From Mycoplasma sp. E35C (GTDB taxonomy: Bacteria; Bacillota_I; Bacilli_A; Mycoplasmatales; Mycoplasmoidaceae): 64,000 nt of DNA. The stretch lies in contig NZ_CP068418.1 of assembly GCF_019873825.1 (NCBI RefSeq), positions 861,668-925,667 on the forward strand. The letters are read 5' to 3'. Positions 10,238-23,197 of the stretch are shown here, piece after piece. The notes under the pieces were generated by a model. The model was not told where the DNA came from. It saw only the letters and a list, made by a program, of their open reading frames with translations, and made no database searches. A program made the position numbers and the translations under genes. The first letter of the stretch is position 1. The number at the start of each line of letters is the position of its first letter.

Positions 10238-12268
10238 TTAGTTTTTAAAAGCGTATTCAGGGTTAGATCCTTTTTCAAAACCTTCAGGGAATAAGTATGT
10301 TTTAGTTTTTGGTTGTCTTATCTTCATTTCATTAAAGTAAGAATCTTTTTGATCTTTACCACCACCATAAATTAAATCGTATTGTGGTAAGTTATATTTT
10401 CCATAAAGACCTTGGTAGTCCATACCTTCACTTCTGATTGCAGTAGCATAACCAGTTGTTGCAGTTCTAGCTGCACCAAATAGAATGGCTTGAATACGGT
10501 TATGTGAGTCAATAATTCTAGTTCCAGAAGCACCACCAGCAGGAACATAGTTATCAATTAAATAACCAAGTCCAACGTTAGCAAAAGGCATTCTTGAATA
10601 GTTTAATGCTTGACCATTGAATGAAGGGAAGCTTAATAATAAGTCTGTTAATCCTGGTTTGTTTACAAAAGTTCTACTATTAGATCAGTTTAAATCACCA
10701 CCAACATTTTTCTTCTTTTCGAAGTAATCACCAGCGTTTGATGTTCCGTAATAATTTCCTTCTTTATTAGTTCAGTAAGAAACAAAGTTTTCGTTAGCTT
10801 GAATAGTTTCTCCGTCAACACTGTTATATCTGATCTTGTAATCATCATATGAGTTTGGGAAACCAATAGCATATAAGCTATTTTCTTCTAAACTTTCGTA
10901 AGTTTTATCTTCTAATAATGAACTTTTTGCAAAAGTGTATTTATCTTTTTGATCTCAATTAGCATAACCACCAGTTACTCATTCAGCAATTTTTGGACTA
11001 TCAAAAGTAACTTCTACAACAGCAAAGTCAATTGAAGATTGAGCACCTTTATAATCATTAGGTAAAGTAGGTAGCGAACTATCTTTTAAGAAGTCATTCC
11101 CTAAGAAAATTGGTCTAATTTTCTTAACATCAAGATTTACTGAAATATAAGGGGTTGTAATCTTGTTAAATTGATCGTCAGTTTTAACTTTATCATTATC
11201 GTTAAGAAGAGTTACGGCCCCACCTTGAGTTGTAGCAAATCTAGATCCGTTAGGTACAGCGTCTTTGTTGTTAGTATTAACAAATGTTAATTGGAAGTAT
11301 TCGGTTTCACCCTTAAATTGTCTATTCTCAAATCCTCTGAAATCGTTTTTAGTACCTTTAATTTTTGGTAATAATAAATTATCAAAAACGTGGAAGTTAC
11401 TTGCTAAATATCAAGTTGTTGGATATTCACCTTTTTTCTCAGGTAATTTGTAATCAAAAATTCAAGTTGTTCCTAAATTTGAGACGATCTTTTCGCTTTC
11501 TTTTTGTTTTTTATCTAATTTAGACGCAGCATTATCACCATCTTCATGTTTATTTGAAATATAAACTGAGTAAGTTGTTTTTGAAAATTTACGATAATTA
11601 TCGTTAAGAATTGTTCTAGGTAAACCTAAAAAATTAGTTACTGATTCTTTTAAGTTTCCAAAACCAAACGTTTCACCAATTGAATCGTAGTAATATTTAG
11701 GTATCAATTGTGTTGTTGGAAGATCTTTTCTTTGAACTAAACCGTCAGAAACATCACCCTTTTTATTAATATTAGGTAATAAAAAACCATACCCAAAAGC
11801 ATCTTTATAAGTTGGTAGACCTAACTGCTTGGCTTTTGCATCATATTCAGCTAATTTAGCTTTATCAATTTGATTTGGATTAGTAACTTTAGCATCTGGC
11901 GTTCTTTTTTCATCATCAAAACGTTCGCCTCTAGTAACTGCTACATTTTTTAAATTTAAATAAGCATCATAGTTACCATATTGGTCACTAACTACTCTTT
12001 TGCCGTCTTTAAATTGATTAGAAACCTGTTCATTTGGTAATGATAATTCTGGTCTAGATTGATAAATAGGCCCGCTTCCATCACCTTGGAAGCCATCTAA
12101 TCCACCGTTCCCATCATCAGGGTTATTACCTTCTCCTTTATCACCACCTTGTTCTCCACCATCTCCGTTTGATGGATTTGCATTTTGCGTACAACTAGCC
12201 ACGATAATAGATGTGGCACCAAATAGTGACAATAGGGCTTTAAATTTATTAATTCTTGCTTTAGCCAT
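10238..12268 (-). CDS. DUF31 (MIP-type) serine protease, lipoprotein
   Basis: A 676-residue surface lipoprotein. The signal peptide ends in the lipobox IVASC and is followed by a Gly/Asn/Asp-rich linker. The trypsin-like DUF31 core shows the His block TTWYLASNFHV, the Asp block SSIDFAVVEV and the nucleophile block AGGASGTRI. This is the domain of the mycoplasma immunoglobulin protease MIP, which cleaves antibody held by MIB; the substrate is inferred here. Four or more TGA(Trp) codons break the frame. It follows a paralogous DUF31 gene and the F1-like ATPase cluster and ends in a terminator. Confidence 0.88.
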
Positions 12269-12382
12269 GTTAGTTTTTACAAATAAAAATTATTTATAAA
12301 AATCAATCTACCTAAATAAAATAGGTTTGTTATCTTAACATTAATTATATAACAATATCTGGTTCAAGAGAACAATCGTGAA

Positions 12383-14209
12383 TTAATGGAATAATCACGT
12401 GTTCACGTTAGTGCCTTTATGAATAGCTTTTAATCCTAAGCTATATGATTTAGTTTGTGATCCATCTGATCCATAAATTAAATCATATTTTGGCAGGTTG
12501 TAACTACCATAATATTTTTGATAATCAAAACCTTCTGAGTGAAGTGCTAAACCAATTCCAGAGCTTACTTCGCTATCACCAGCAAAGATAACACCAACAA
12601 TTTCATTATTAGAATTAATAATCGGCGAACCACTACCACCTGGTGGAACTGCGTAATTATCAAGAACATATCCTAGACCGCTGTGAGCAAATTTTTGATG
12701 ATTAATTTCATAAAAACTGTTGTTGCCACCATTTCTTGGAATAGTTAAGAAAATATCTGAAATACCAGGTTTATTAACAAACGATCTTAGGCTTGGTGAT
12801 CAAGAAAAATCGCCACCCTTTTCAGTTTTTGAATTAGTATCTGATGGTTTATTAACTCAAGGACTTCTTAAGTTTTCAATATTACCATAAAAACCAGCAC
12901 TAATGCCTGGATCATTTTTTGATGGAGGTAATCCATAAACATAGAAATCATCAGCAGGTAATGATTTATATTTTTCATCATTTAAATATGAAAATTTAGC
13001 TGGTTTGAATTTTTTATTTTCATCTCAAGAAGCATAATCATTAGTTACTTTTTTAGCTTCATTTTCATCTTTAAATTTAACTTGAATAACACCAAAATCT
13101 AATAATGTTTTTGCTTGTAAATATTCTTGATTATTAGTAAATTTATCAATGCTTTGAGTTAAAGCATCATTACCTAAAAATACAGTTTTAACATTATTTG
13201 TATCAATTTCAGTAACTGTTAAATAAGGGTCTTTAAATTCTGTTCCTTTTGATCTTTCAGGAACAATTTCTTCACCAATCTTAACTTTACTTTGATCTAA
13301 TTGAAATAATTCGATTTTATTCGTAGCAACTTTGTTGTTACGAATAATTGCTTCAGAATCATTTTTTAATTGTAAGTGTTGTAAAACATGAAAGTTACTT
13401 GCTAAATATCAAGTAGTTGGGTATTTGCTATTATCGGTCGGTAAATCATAGTCAAGTAAGAATGCCGTTCCACTAAAGTTACCTACATTTGGAGCATCTT
13501 CTTTAGATTCACTTGAATTATTTTGTTTAACTTGTTCACTTGTATTCGCGTTAGTTATACGAATTGAATAAGTAATTTTTGAAAGATCTTGATATTTCTC
13601 ATTAGGAATCATCCAGCTTAATCCACGATCTGATTCTTGTAAATCATCACCATCTTTGTTAAAAGCTGGAACGTTAACAATACTACTAGTATCATCAATT
13701 GCTTCAAAACTTTCATTTAAAGTTTTTGAAGTTTTATCCACACCCGGTAATCCAATTGCATAAGCATAAGCATCTTGATAATAAGGTTGGTCAATTGCTT
13801 TAGCTTTTTGATTAATTGCATCTAATTGCTCTTGGGTTAAATCATAAGGACTAACATGTGATTTTGATGCTCTATCTTTTAATCAAAAAGATGGCTTTTG
13901 CGTATTTCTATTTTTGAAATTATATAAATTTATATAACCCGTTTGTGCTGAGTAATTATCATACTGATCTGATACTACTCTAACTCCATTTTCAACCTTA
14001 TTAGTTCATTGAACCTTTGGTGCAACGAACTCTTTATTATCAATATCTTCACCAATTTTTCATAAAGAATCATCGCCACCATTTTCTTTTTGTCCTCCTG
14101 GTGGAGGGTTTTTTGGGTCGGTTGAACCTTTTGATGGGGTTGTTGCACATGAACTAACAATAAACGCACAACCCATGAATAATGAGAAATATTTAACTAA
14201 CTTTTTCAT
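12383..14209 (-). CDS. DUF31 (MIP-type) serine protease, lipoprotein (second copy)
   Basis: A 608-residue paralogue of the downstream DUF31 gene. The signal peptide MKKLVKYFSLFMGCAFIVSS is followed directly by the lipobox Cys. A Pro/Gly linker leads to the protease domain with TTWYLASNFHV (His), LLDFGVIQV (Asp) and VPPGGSGSPI (Ser), so the triad is intact. The shared phrase VVSDQYDNY also marks the pair as duplicates. The start lies 13 nt after the stop of the F1-like beta gene, which ties the protease to the ATPase cluster. Antibody cleavage is inferred from the family. Confidence 0.88.
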
Positions 14210-14221
14210 ACTTATGCTTTA

Positions 14222-15622
14222 TTACATTTCTACTTTATTTAAATTTAATTCTTCGTCAGTTGGAATATCTAAATTAGATCCAACAAATGAGAAGATTTCA
14301 GGTGATTGGTTAATGTATTTACCTTCAATAATTCTGATTACTGATTCTAAAGTATCTTTTAGTGGCACATAAACTCCTTTGGCTTTAGTAAACGCTTCAG
14401 CCACGAAGAAGTTTTGGGTAAAGAAGTTTTGTAATTGTAATGCCTTACGCACAATAATTTTATTATCTTTATCTAGTTCATCAATTCCTAAGATTAAGAT
14501 TACGTCTTCTAATTCATGGTATTTTTGTAAAATACTTTTTACTTCAATGATCGCATCATAGTGACGTTGACCAATAATATCTGGCGATACTGATGAAGAA
14601 GATGAAGCTAGCGGGTCAAACGCTGGGAAGATGTTTTTAGATGTTTGTTCACGAGATAATACCAACGAACCATCTAAGTTACTAAAGATAGATACAGCTG
14701 ATGGGTCAGCTAAATCATCCATTGGTAAGAATAATGTTTGGAATGAAGTAATTGATCCATCTTCGGTCGCATATAATCGATCTTCAACATTTGATACTTC
14801 AGTATCTAATGTTGCTTGATAACCACCCGTGATTGGTTTTTTATTTAAAGCTGGGGCAACTTCATTTCCTGCTTGGATAAATCTAAAGATATTATCAATG
14901 AATAATAATACATCTTCTTTTTCAACGTCTCTTAAATATTCAGCTGCTGTAATCCCGTAAGGCACGATTGACATTCTGGCACCTGGTGATTCGTCCATTT
15001 TAGAAATAAACATCATTGAATCTTTCATCAAATTAGATTGTTCTAATTCTTCATAAAGTTCAATTCCTTCACGAGAACGTTCACCAGAACCGATGAAGAT
15101 TGATGAGTTTTTCTTAGCTTTATTTGATTTTGATGAGTTAAAAATAATTTCTTTCATCAAGACCGTTTTACCAACCCCTGCACCTCCAAGAATACCCAAG
15201 TTGTGACCTTTTAGAATTGGCATAAAGAAGTCAATTGCCTTGATTCCTGTTTCTAAAATTTCATGCTTAGAATAGATCTTCTTTTCTTTTTTAATCGTTG
15301 AATTCATTTGGATATATCTAATATCCTTGGCACGATCTTTTAATAATGGCACACCTGAAATATCATAGATATTATTCTTGGCATTTTGACCAACTGGCAC
15401 CATCATTGTGTTGTTGGTATTAATTACTTCATCATTGATTTTGATGTTGTGTTTTTGATAAATCACGATTGCTCTAACACTTGTATCATCAATGATTCTT
15501 TTAACCAACAATACGCATGTATTGTTGTGTAATGTTAATACGTAATCAACTTTTGGTAATTCTTCTTTTTTAAATGTTGCTTCAACAACGTTATTTCAAA
15601 TCTTTGTAATACGACCCTTCAT
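14222..15622 (-). CDS. F1-like ATPase beta-type catalytic subunit (F1-like/X0 cluster)
   Basis: A 466-residue homologue of ATP synthase beta. It has a Walker A motif GGAGVGKTVLM, Walker B DVLLFIDNIFRF and the ATPase signature region PALNKKPITGGYQ. It is more divergent than a housekeeping AtpD and lies in a cluster of non-F0 genes, as in the F1-like/X0 ATPase of mycoplasmas. Its ATG overlaps the alpha-like stop (TAATG). TGA(Trp) occurs at KIWNN near the N-terminus. It should hydrolyse ATP at the membrane face of a complex built with the upstream genes. Confidence 0.9.
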
Positions 15623-17154
15623 TAGTTCATACCTTTCATGTTAGAAATAATTGTTTCTAATTCATCTTGTTTAAAATCAATAAACTTCTTATCAGTTTGG
15701 ATTTCAAATTCATAACCTTTGTATTTGAAATACTGATTTAATGAATATTCAAAGAAGTTCTTCATTAAATCTTCATTAAATGGTTGACCTGCTTCTAGGT
15801 GTTGATAGATCCAACCAGCAATTGGATCAGTATCAATTAAAGCATTGATGAATGATAATGCTTCTTGTTGGTGGTTGTTAATTTTACGTAATGTTCCCCA
15901 GATGATTAATTTGGTAATCAACAACATGAAGCGTTCAGTATAAGGTGAGAATCCTTTTTGAATGAACAGTTGTTCAATTGCTTTACCCTTATGAATTAAA
16001 TCAGCTGTTTCTTCGTTTAAATCATATTTAAGGGTTCATAGTTTACTTTGACGTTTGTAAGCACGGTATTTTTTATTAATTTCAGAAGCAACTTTGGCAA
16101 TAACTTTAGATTGCACGGCACTTCCTGTCCGTGATACTGATAGATCGATGTTAATCGCTGGTAAAATCCCGTTAGCAAACAGATCAGTATTGGTTACAAT
16201 CTGACCGTCAGTAATCGAAATTAAGTTAGATGAAATTAATGAAGTAATATCATTATTTACCGTTTTAACGATTGGTAAACAAGTAATTGATTTACGATTA
16301 GCAAATCTACCAGCACGTTCTAATACAGAAGCATGGCTGAAGAAAATATCACCAGGGAATGCTTCTTTACCAACTGGACGGTTAACTAATAATGACATTT
16401 CACGATAAATATTGGCATGTTTTGATAAGTCATCAAAGATTACTAAAACATCTTGGAAGTGTGAAATGTTTTCAGCATGAGCCATCGCAACATAAGGAGC
16501 CAAATATTGGTGGTATGAGTTAGTTGCAGGAGCATCAATAATAATAGTGTTTTCTAATGCTTTGTGTTTTTTTAATGTTTCATAAACATTAGCCACATTC
16601 TGACGTTTTTGACCAATTGAAACATAAATACATTTAACCCCGCTATTACGGATCGTTTGGTTAATAATTGTATTTAGTGCAATATGAGTTTTGCCCGTTC
16701 CTCTATCACCGATAATTAATTCTCTTTGACCTTTACCAATCGGAATTAATAAGTCAATTGCCATAATCCCTGTGTATAGTTGTTCGTTTAAACGATTAAC
16801 TTCTAATAAGTTTCTTGATGTAGCAAACGCATTAGATGATAAGGTATTAGGAGCAAACTCGGGTTTGTGTTTTTTAGGATATAAGATGTTGCCATCAATA
16901 TCAATGATGTTACCAAAGTATTGTTTGGTTGTTCTTATGTTGGTATCAAATGATGTTGGTATTAATTCATCACCAATTTCAAAGTTAGCATTATTAACAT
17001 CAACAATTAAGAACGCAGTGTCATTAGTAGCACTAATAACCATGGCTCTGAAGTTTGGTTTGTTTTTAATGGTAAATACTTGGTTTTGTTGGTAATCAAA
17101 TTTGCCATCAACTTGAATTACGTAATCTAAAGCAGCAATAATTTTAGGATTCAT
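15622..17154 (-). CDS. F1-like ATPase alpha-type subunit (F1-like/X0 cluster)
   Basis: A 510-residue homologue of ATP synthase alpha. It carries [18 protein letters not shown] (P-loop of the non-catalytic site), [19 protein letters not shown] and [20 protein letters not shown], both classical alpha blocks. The C-terminal helical domain is reached through TGA(Trp) at 16036. It sits between the large membrane-anchored protein (19-nt gap) and the beta-like gene (1-nt overlap). The neighbours show this is not the standard F1F0 operon. Confidence 0.92.
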
Positions 17155-17172
17155 AATGTTATTTTTTATTTA

Positions 17173-19446
17173 TTAAAATACTCCGACAATTAATAAAGCA
17201 ACAAGTGCTGTTGCAATTAAAGCAATAGTTGCAATTGTTAAAACAGTAACACTTAAAGAACGATTAATCTTATTAGTTTGTCTTGTTTTATTCATTAATA
17301 ATTGCATGAAATAAAAACCATACAGTGACAATGAGATTAATGCTAAGAAGAAAGTTAAAACAATTAAGAATGGATCAGTTTTTGATTTTGATTGTTCAAT
17401 AATGTTATCAATTGTTGATGATAAGTTTCTTAAAGCGTTCTCTAGTTCTCTTTGGTCTTGTGGACTGGTTGCATCAGATTGTTTGTTTAGCACTTTATCA
17501 CGAATTAAGTTAAATGGTTTTAGTGCTTCATTTAGTTCATCAACTTGTTTTAATAAACTGTTGTAATGATTGATTGGCGAACCACTTACTTGTCTGGTGG
17601 TAGCTTGTAATCTTAGTTGTAATTTTTTAACTTCAGCAAAGGCTAGATTAAATCTTTGTTTTGAAATTTTATTTTCTTTTAAAAAAGCGTTTAGCGCTTC
17701 ACTGCCTGCTGCTTGTTGTTGGTTGTTTGCAGCTTTTGGTTTATTGTTGGTTTGGGTATTTAAATTAAGATCTCGTTCTAAAATCAAGATAGTTCTAGCA
17801 TACATCTGACTTAGTTTGTTTCAATAAAAGTTACTTGTTCCGTTGGTGTTTTTAACAGTTAAATTACGGATATAATTTAAGAAATAACTAGCAGCTGAAT
17901 TTTCACTATAACCAATTGACTCATTAACTTGGCCTAGTTCATTTTTAAATTTATTTTGGTTAATTGCTTTAACAGCTAAATAAACCATTTGGAAAATATC
18001 ATTCGAACTTAAATGTAATTTAGTTGCATCGTTATAATTTAGTTTTTCATCTAAACCAACTGATTTATAGAATCTTAAGAATTCTTTTTGGATTGCTTCA
18101 TAACTTCTTTGGTTATGTTCGTTTTTAGTTTGAGCAGAACCACTTAATCCTGTTGTGTTAATAGCTGCAGCATACTGACGAGTTACACCTTCTTGTAAGC
18201 TGTCTGTAATTTTAATTGAAGCAACTAATGCAACTCTGTTGGTTCTGCCGATACTGCTTTTAGTTAAACCTGTAACTTCGTATTTAAATCTGGTATTGAT
18301 CGGGTTTTCAAAATAAAAGAAATGGTTTGATTTATTATCTTTACCATTATAACGAGTAAAATTAGTTAAAAGTGTGTCATCTTTTTGTGTTGAAAAACCA
18401 TATCTAACTCTTGGAATCAAGTTAGGAATATTTTCAATTACATCACGTGAATCTGTTGATACTTGTTCACCTTCAATTGGTATATCTGGTGATAATGTAT
18501 TATCAACATTTTGTTGTTGTTCTTGTTCGTCTTCTTGAGCTGGATCTTTGTTTTGTTCTAAGTCAAAATCAATAAATCTAGGTCTGATTTTTGAAATAAT
18601 GTATTCATCTCAAGTTTCAAAATTCTTAGGAGCTTCACTGATAATTCCAGCAAAACCTTGAACAACCTTACTGCCAATTTCATAGTCAGTATTAACTTTT
18701 GGCATATCTTCTTCATTTAAGAAGATTTTTTCAAAATCACCTTTTAGTGACTGGAAGTAATTCGTTAGAATTTCTGCCCCTTCTTCATCACTTGTTTGGT
18801 TTTCTTTTTTAGGTTTATCCTTATCTGGAGTTATGCTATTACCTTGACCATTAACTTGTTTTTTGTAATCAGTTTTAGCTGAGTTACCCCAGATCTTATC
18901 TTCATAAGTTTTGTTATTAAAAACGATTGTTCCTTTGTTGAATTGGCTTTCATTTGAAACAACGTAAGGATAAACAATTTCTATTCCGTATTTTGATGGA
19001 TCACTAACAATCTCATCAGCATGGTTAGTAAAAAAACTTTCAACTAATGAAAAGTAAAGTGTCTTGTTAAAGCGATCTTCAAAACTAAGTTCTTTTTCAT
19101 TTTTAATCGAACTGATTTTTTGATTAATTAAACTCTGAACTTGTTTAACAAACTCTCTAAGAGATGCTTGCATCTTATTATCGATGCTCTTTTTTAATTC
19201 ATCTAAATTTGCTGGTTTTCGTTCTGGCTTATTTTCTTTTTTATCACCACTTCCTTCAATCTTCGTATCAGGATCAGGGATTGTTGGTGTGTCTGGATCT
19301 AATTCTTCACCAGCTTGGTTAATCAACTTAACTTCATGTTGGCTAGAGTGATGCACCACACCCCCAAATGATGAAAGTAATAAAGTTGGGGCTAATAAAC
19401 CAAATTTGTAACAAATCAATCTACTGAATTTATTTTTGCTTTTCAT
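17173..19446 (-). CDS. Large membrane-anchored protein of the F1-like/X0 cluster
   Basis: A 757-residue protein with an N-terminal hydrophobic segment (about 10-30: FGLLAPTLLLSSFGGVV), a long polar extracellular-type region rich in Asp/Glu/Lys/Pro, and two C-terminal transmembrane helices (LIVLTFFLALISLSLYGFYF and the final LSVTVLTIATIALIATALVA region). The ATG at 19446 is chosen over an upstream TTG because AAAAAGG lies 9 nt before it. It starts inside the preceding gene (17-nt overlap). It occupies the place of the large X0 component in seven-gene F1-like clusters; the function is inferred only. Confidence 0.8.
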
Positions 19447-19927
19447 ATTTATTAACCTTTTTCTCAACTAAATTAAAGTTGCGAATTAATGAATAAAAAA
19501 ACTTCTCTTTTTTTATTGCATTGTAATCAATCAATTCTTTAAAGTTCAAACCTAAATTAATCTTAGATTCATAATATGATAACTTGTTATTAAACTCTTG
19601 GAGCTTATCATCATATTGCTTAACTTTGAATTTGTAATTAACATCATAGACCTTTAATTTTTCATCACTGTATATTGTTACTTTGTTGTCTGTGATCTTA
19701 ATAAATGAGTTTTTTAAAATGTAATAATCTTCTTCATCTTTGTAAGGATCATAGATTTTAAAAAAGACATTTTCAATGCTGATTAATGAATCATCTTGGA
19801 TTAGTTCTCATTCATCAATCTGGTTAACATTTAATAAAAAATAAGCTTGGTGATAATGTAAGAACCGATCGTTAAAACGAATGAATTCAATTTCAGAAGG
19901 AAGAGTTTTAAAATTGTATTTTGCCAT
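19430..19927 (-). CDS. Small cytoplasmic protein of the F1-like/X0 cluster
   Basis: A 165-residue protein (MAKYNFKTLPSEIEF...) with a predicted strand-rich first half (FRIYDP-like, KITDNKVTIYSDEKLKVYDV) and a Lys/Glu-rich helical second half, one TGA(Trp) at DEWELI. The layout recalls an epsilon-type stalk subunit, but similarity is too weak to assert. It begins 2 nt after the gamma-like stop and overlaps the next gene by 17 nt, so it belongs to the same transcript and probably to the same complex. Confidence 0.72.
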
Positions 19928-19929
19928 AA

Positions 19930-20871
19930 CTAATCCATGTCTCCATCTTTTTTAGAATCCATTTTAACCAATGACTCATTGCTTCTTGTTAGCATTTGTA
20001 GTTCTTGGATTTCAATCTCACGTTTTTGTTTTAAGATTTCACGCCGTAGATTGATTAAAGTTTCATCAAGATCACTAATTGTTTTGTTGTATTTAACCAG
20101 GTTGTTTTTAGCAATAATTAATGATGATTCAACCAATAAAGAAGTAACAACATTTCTTAAATAAGAACTGATTTCATTAACAATAAATTCTTGTAAGTTC
20201 TTATAAAGTTTATAACGATCAATATCTTGAATAATATTAATTTTGTTTTCGTAATATGATGTGTCTAATTCAAATTCTTTGATTGGTAAGATTTTTAAGA
20301 ATTTGTTTTTAATCTTATTGGAATTAATTACGAAATTAACATGTCCAATGTCGCCAGCTTCAATCTTTAAACGAATGATTTCAGGAATGGTTTGACTTAA
20401 TTCTTTGAAATTATTCTCAGGATAATAAGCCACTACTTGCAGCTTGTTTTTATCACAGAATTTCTTAGCATGTTCTCCGATAACAATGAACTGATCTTCA
20501 TGAACATTTTCTTGTTTTAAGATTGCACGATCATAACGTGAGTAGTTATCAGCTGCTGCGTTTTGGGTTTCGGTTACATAAATTCATAACCGTTTTTTGG
20601 CTTCAAAAAAAACATTTTCAACTTTATCTAAAGTTAAGTTAATTAATTTGTTTTTTGAGGGTTCGTATTCTTCATAAAACGAGTTATTCAGATTATATTT
20701 TTGGTGCAAAATATCTAGTAAATATTTTGATTCAATACCTCTGGTATAAAAATATTCAAATCGTTTTGATAACTTAAAAATCTTAATTAAAGTAACGTCA
20801 CGCTTAGATTCAACTAAGGTGTGAATATTTTTTAAACTAGATTGTTTGCGTTCGAGTTTTTTAATATCCAT
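19930..20871 (-). CDS. F1-like ATPase gamma-type subunit
   Basis: A 313-residue protein with long helices at both ends, as in the rotor subunit gamma. The N-terminus (MDIKKLERKQSSLKNIHTLV) parallels the gamma start, where a basic helix precedes a conserved T-I-T-K-type turn. The C-terminus (SLLVESSLIIAKNNLVKYNK and the following helix to RREILKQKREIEIQE) resembles the gamma C-terminal coiled coil. The middle gives a Rossmann-like segment (QFIVIGEHAKKFCDK). One TGA(Trp) at 20584. Its position before the alpha and beta genes supports the call. Confidence 0.78.
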
Positions 20872-20877
20872 GTTGAA

Positions 20878-21372
20878 CTAAGCGTTGATGATTCCTTGAG
20901 AAAATACCACTTTTAATTGGTTAGTTTCTTTAGAAATATAAACTACAATTCCATCAATAACTTCTACTATCTTATGTTCTTCGAATAACTGGTTGTTTAA
21001 CAATAAATTAAAACGTTCAGTTAGTTTTTTTAATTCAGGATTGTCACTAACTTTTGATGTTAGATTAATACTATCTGTTTGCGATGATTCAGCACTAACG
21101 ACAACTGGCACTAATTTGTTTCAAGAAAAACGCACATTACGAGTTCATGAGATTACTAAATCATCAAAAATGATTTGGTATCGATTCATGATTGCTACTT
21201 TCATTTTTTCTAAAAACTCAACAGCTTCTGGTGATTCTTCTGGAGTATTAGTTTGTAATAAAGTCGTATTAAATAATTGTGCAAATTCCACGAAGTCAGG
21301 ACTTTGAACGATCGAAATATAATCTTTATTAACAATTTCTGGTTGTAAGTTATCTAACTGTTTCTTTTTCAT
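20878..21372 (-). CDS. Small protein of the F1-like/X0 cluster
   Basis: A 164-residue soluble protein with two TGA(Trp) codons (VISWTRN and FSWNKL). The C-terminal half (LTERFNLLLNNQLFEEHKIV, VIDGIVVYISKETNQLKVVF) looks like a small alpha/beta domain. I do not recognise it outside this cluster context. It lies 2 nt after the polytopic membrane gene and 6 nt before the gamma-like gene, so it is very likely a structural part of the F1-like/X0 machine. Confidence 0.72.
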
Positions 21373-21374
21373 AA

Positions 21375-22994
21375 TTAATTAGCTCCTGGTTGGTTATTAA
21401 GATCATTATTATCACTTGTTTGGTTTTGGTTGATATTGTTTTTCTTCTTCTTAAAGAACACGTTTTTATTGATAACTAAATAAATGAAGTAAATGCTAAT
21501 GATTACATAAATAAAGTTAACACTTAATACGACAATCAATAAAGCATATAAGATTTGGTTAATTGATAAATCTGAATTAATTGAATATAGTTCGTTATTA
21601 TTATTAACTAACAAGATGTTGTTAAAAATAATCAAGAACACACTAGCCACAATCACGATTGAAGTGATGCTAAATCCAATCATTAAACCAGCTGATTGTT
21701 TATTGGCACTAATAATATAGATCAAACTAACAAACAAGGTAATTAAGCTGATGATTAATAAACTAATGTAGTTATCTGATGTGTTAAAGTTGAATTTCTT
21801 AAATTCTGATACTAAGAACAACGCCCACATTAATAACAAACTACCAGAGTGATAAATATTATTAATTACAGGAGTTTTATGTCTTCTTACTAAAAAGAAA
21901 TAAATTAATCCATAAGCAACAAATAATAACACGCCAACAATTCAGAATCAGTTTTCAGCAACACCAGTTTCAACATTAACTAAACCATTGCTTGGGTATT
22001 CATTAGCTGCTAATAATTTAATAATGCCAATGATTAAAGTGATTAATATAATAAAACAAAAACTCATGGCACCATAAGCTTTGTTTTTCAAATCATCATT
22101 AATTAATTTAACAAAAACAAGTCTTAGATTTAAGATCGTATATAGGTTAGATAAGATGAATAATGTAATTGTTAAAGTCACATAAACAAATAGTAACACT
22201 GCATTATCAATTGATAATCCTGATGTTAATGAATGGATGTAATTAACAACACTATTGTTATTAAATATATATGTTTCTTGTAACTTGGTTTTATCTGGTT
22301 GATCACCACTCTTGATTAGTTGATCTAAAAAGATAAACAAGATAATTCAAGCTAATAATTTAAATGAATAACTAATTAAAATGTAAGTTAGATCTTTCTT
22401 AGATACTGGTTGAATTTTCTTGTTTAAGAAATATCCAACTAATCAATAAGCATAGTTCAAGATTACCAATAAAACATTTAATGAAACCAAGCCTAATACG
22501 GTTGATATACTTGGTGTTTTATCGACCCATCCTAATAATAAAATGCCACTAATTAAAGTTAATGACATGTATAAACTAAATCAAATCCAATAACGCTTAA
22601 TTCGGTGGTTGATATTAGATACATTTTGATAATTCCATCATAATGAACTAATAAACACTAAGTATAAGCCAATTAATCTTAATAAGATATAAAAGTTAAT
22701 TCCCGTGACAGTAGAATTAAAAAATTGGAACAGATTGGTAATTAAATAACGATGACTATCTTTATTATAGTCTTTGAGATAATCAACTAAAAATAAGCGA
22801 TCAACTAACAATATGAAGCTGATGCTAAAGCTAAATAGAACCAAAAAGATTATTAACCGATAAAGAAAAACTAACTTGGTGTTTTGCTTAATCGAAACAA
22901 CCTCTGATTTTAATGAATAAAAGGTGTTATTGTTTTGAACTTTAAATAATCTTTTAAATTTATCTAGCTTTAATGAGATTTTTTTATCAGACAT
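21375..22994 (-). CDS. Polytopic membrane protein, X0 component of the F1-like cluster
   Basis: A 539-residue integral membrane protein with about 12 hydrophobic segments (e.g. YRLIIFLVLFSFSISFILL, FVYVTLTITLFILSNLYTIL, YALLIVVLSVNFIYVIISIY), many containing TGA(Trp). The N-terminus is basic and cytoplasmic, and the C-terminal tail is polar (KKKKNNINQNQTSDNN). It is the first gene of the nine-gene minus-strand block, behind a good sigma-type promoter. In F1-like/X0 clusters a polytopic protein of this kind replaces the F0 sector; whether it moves ions is unknown. Confidence 0.82.
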
Positions 22995-23107
22995 TTAATA
23001 TCAACTAAGAAACCAAACGCGATCAATCTACACATTAAAAACAAAGGTTTGGATCTTACTCAAACCTTATCCTATATGAGAATCTTAGAGATCTTTTATT
23101 AATCTTA

Positions 23108-23136
23108 ATTATAAGCAATTAATTTAAATAAGACAA
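23108..23136 (-). promoter_or_regulatory. Promoter of the F1-like/X0-DUF31 block
   Basis: On the minus strand TTGTCT (23131-23136) and TATAAT (23108-23113) are separated by exactly 17 bp. It lies about 115 nt upstream of the first gene of the cluster. Confidence 0.65.
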
Positions 23137-23197
23137 ATATTTATAATTGCTATGTTGGTTTTTTAACTTCTTTATTTCTTATTATTAAACTTAATAT

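Noticed and set aside
14222..17154. Standard F1F0 ATP synthase atpA/atpD
   Set aside because: The neighbours are not the a, c, b and delta subunits; the surrounding seven-gene layout and the DUF31 linkage fit the F1-like/X0 type.
23044..23068. Hairpin AAGGTTTG/CAAACCTT as a terminator
   Set aside because: The 8-bp stem has no T-run on either strand and lies inside the promoter-to-gene leader of the ATPase block; left as a possible leader structure only.
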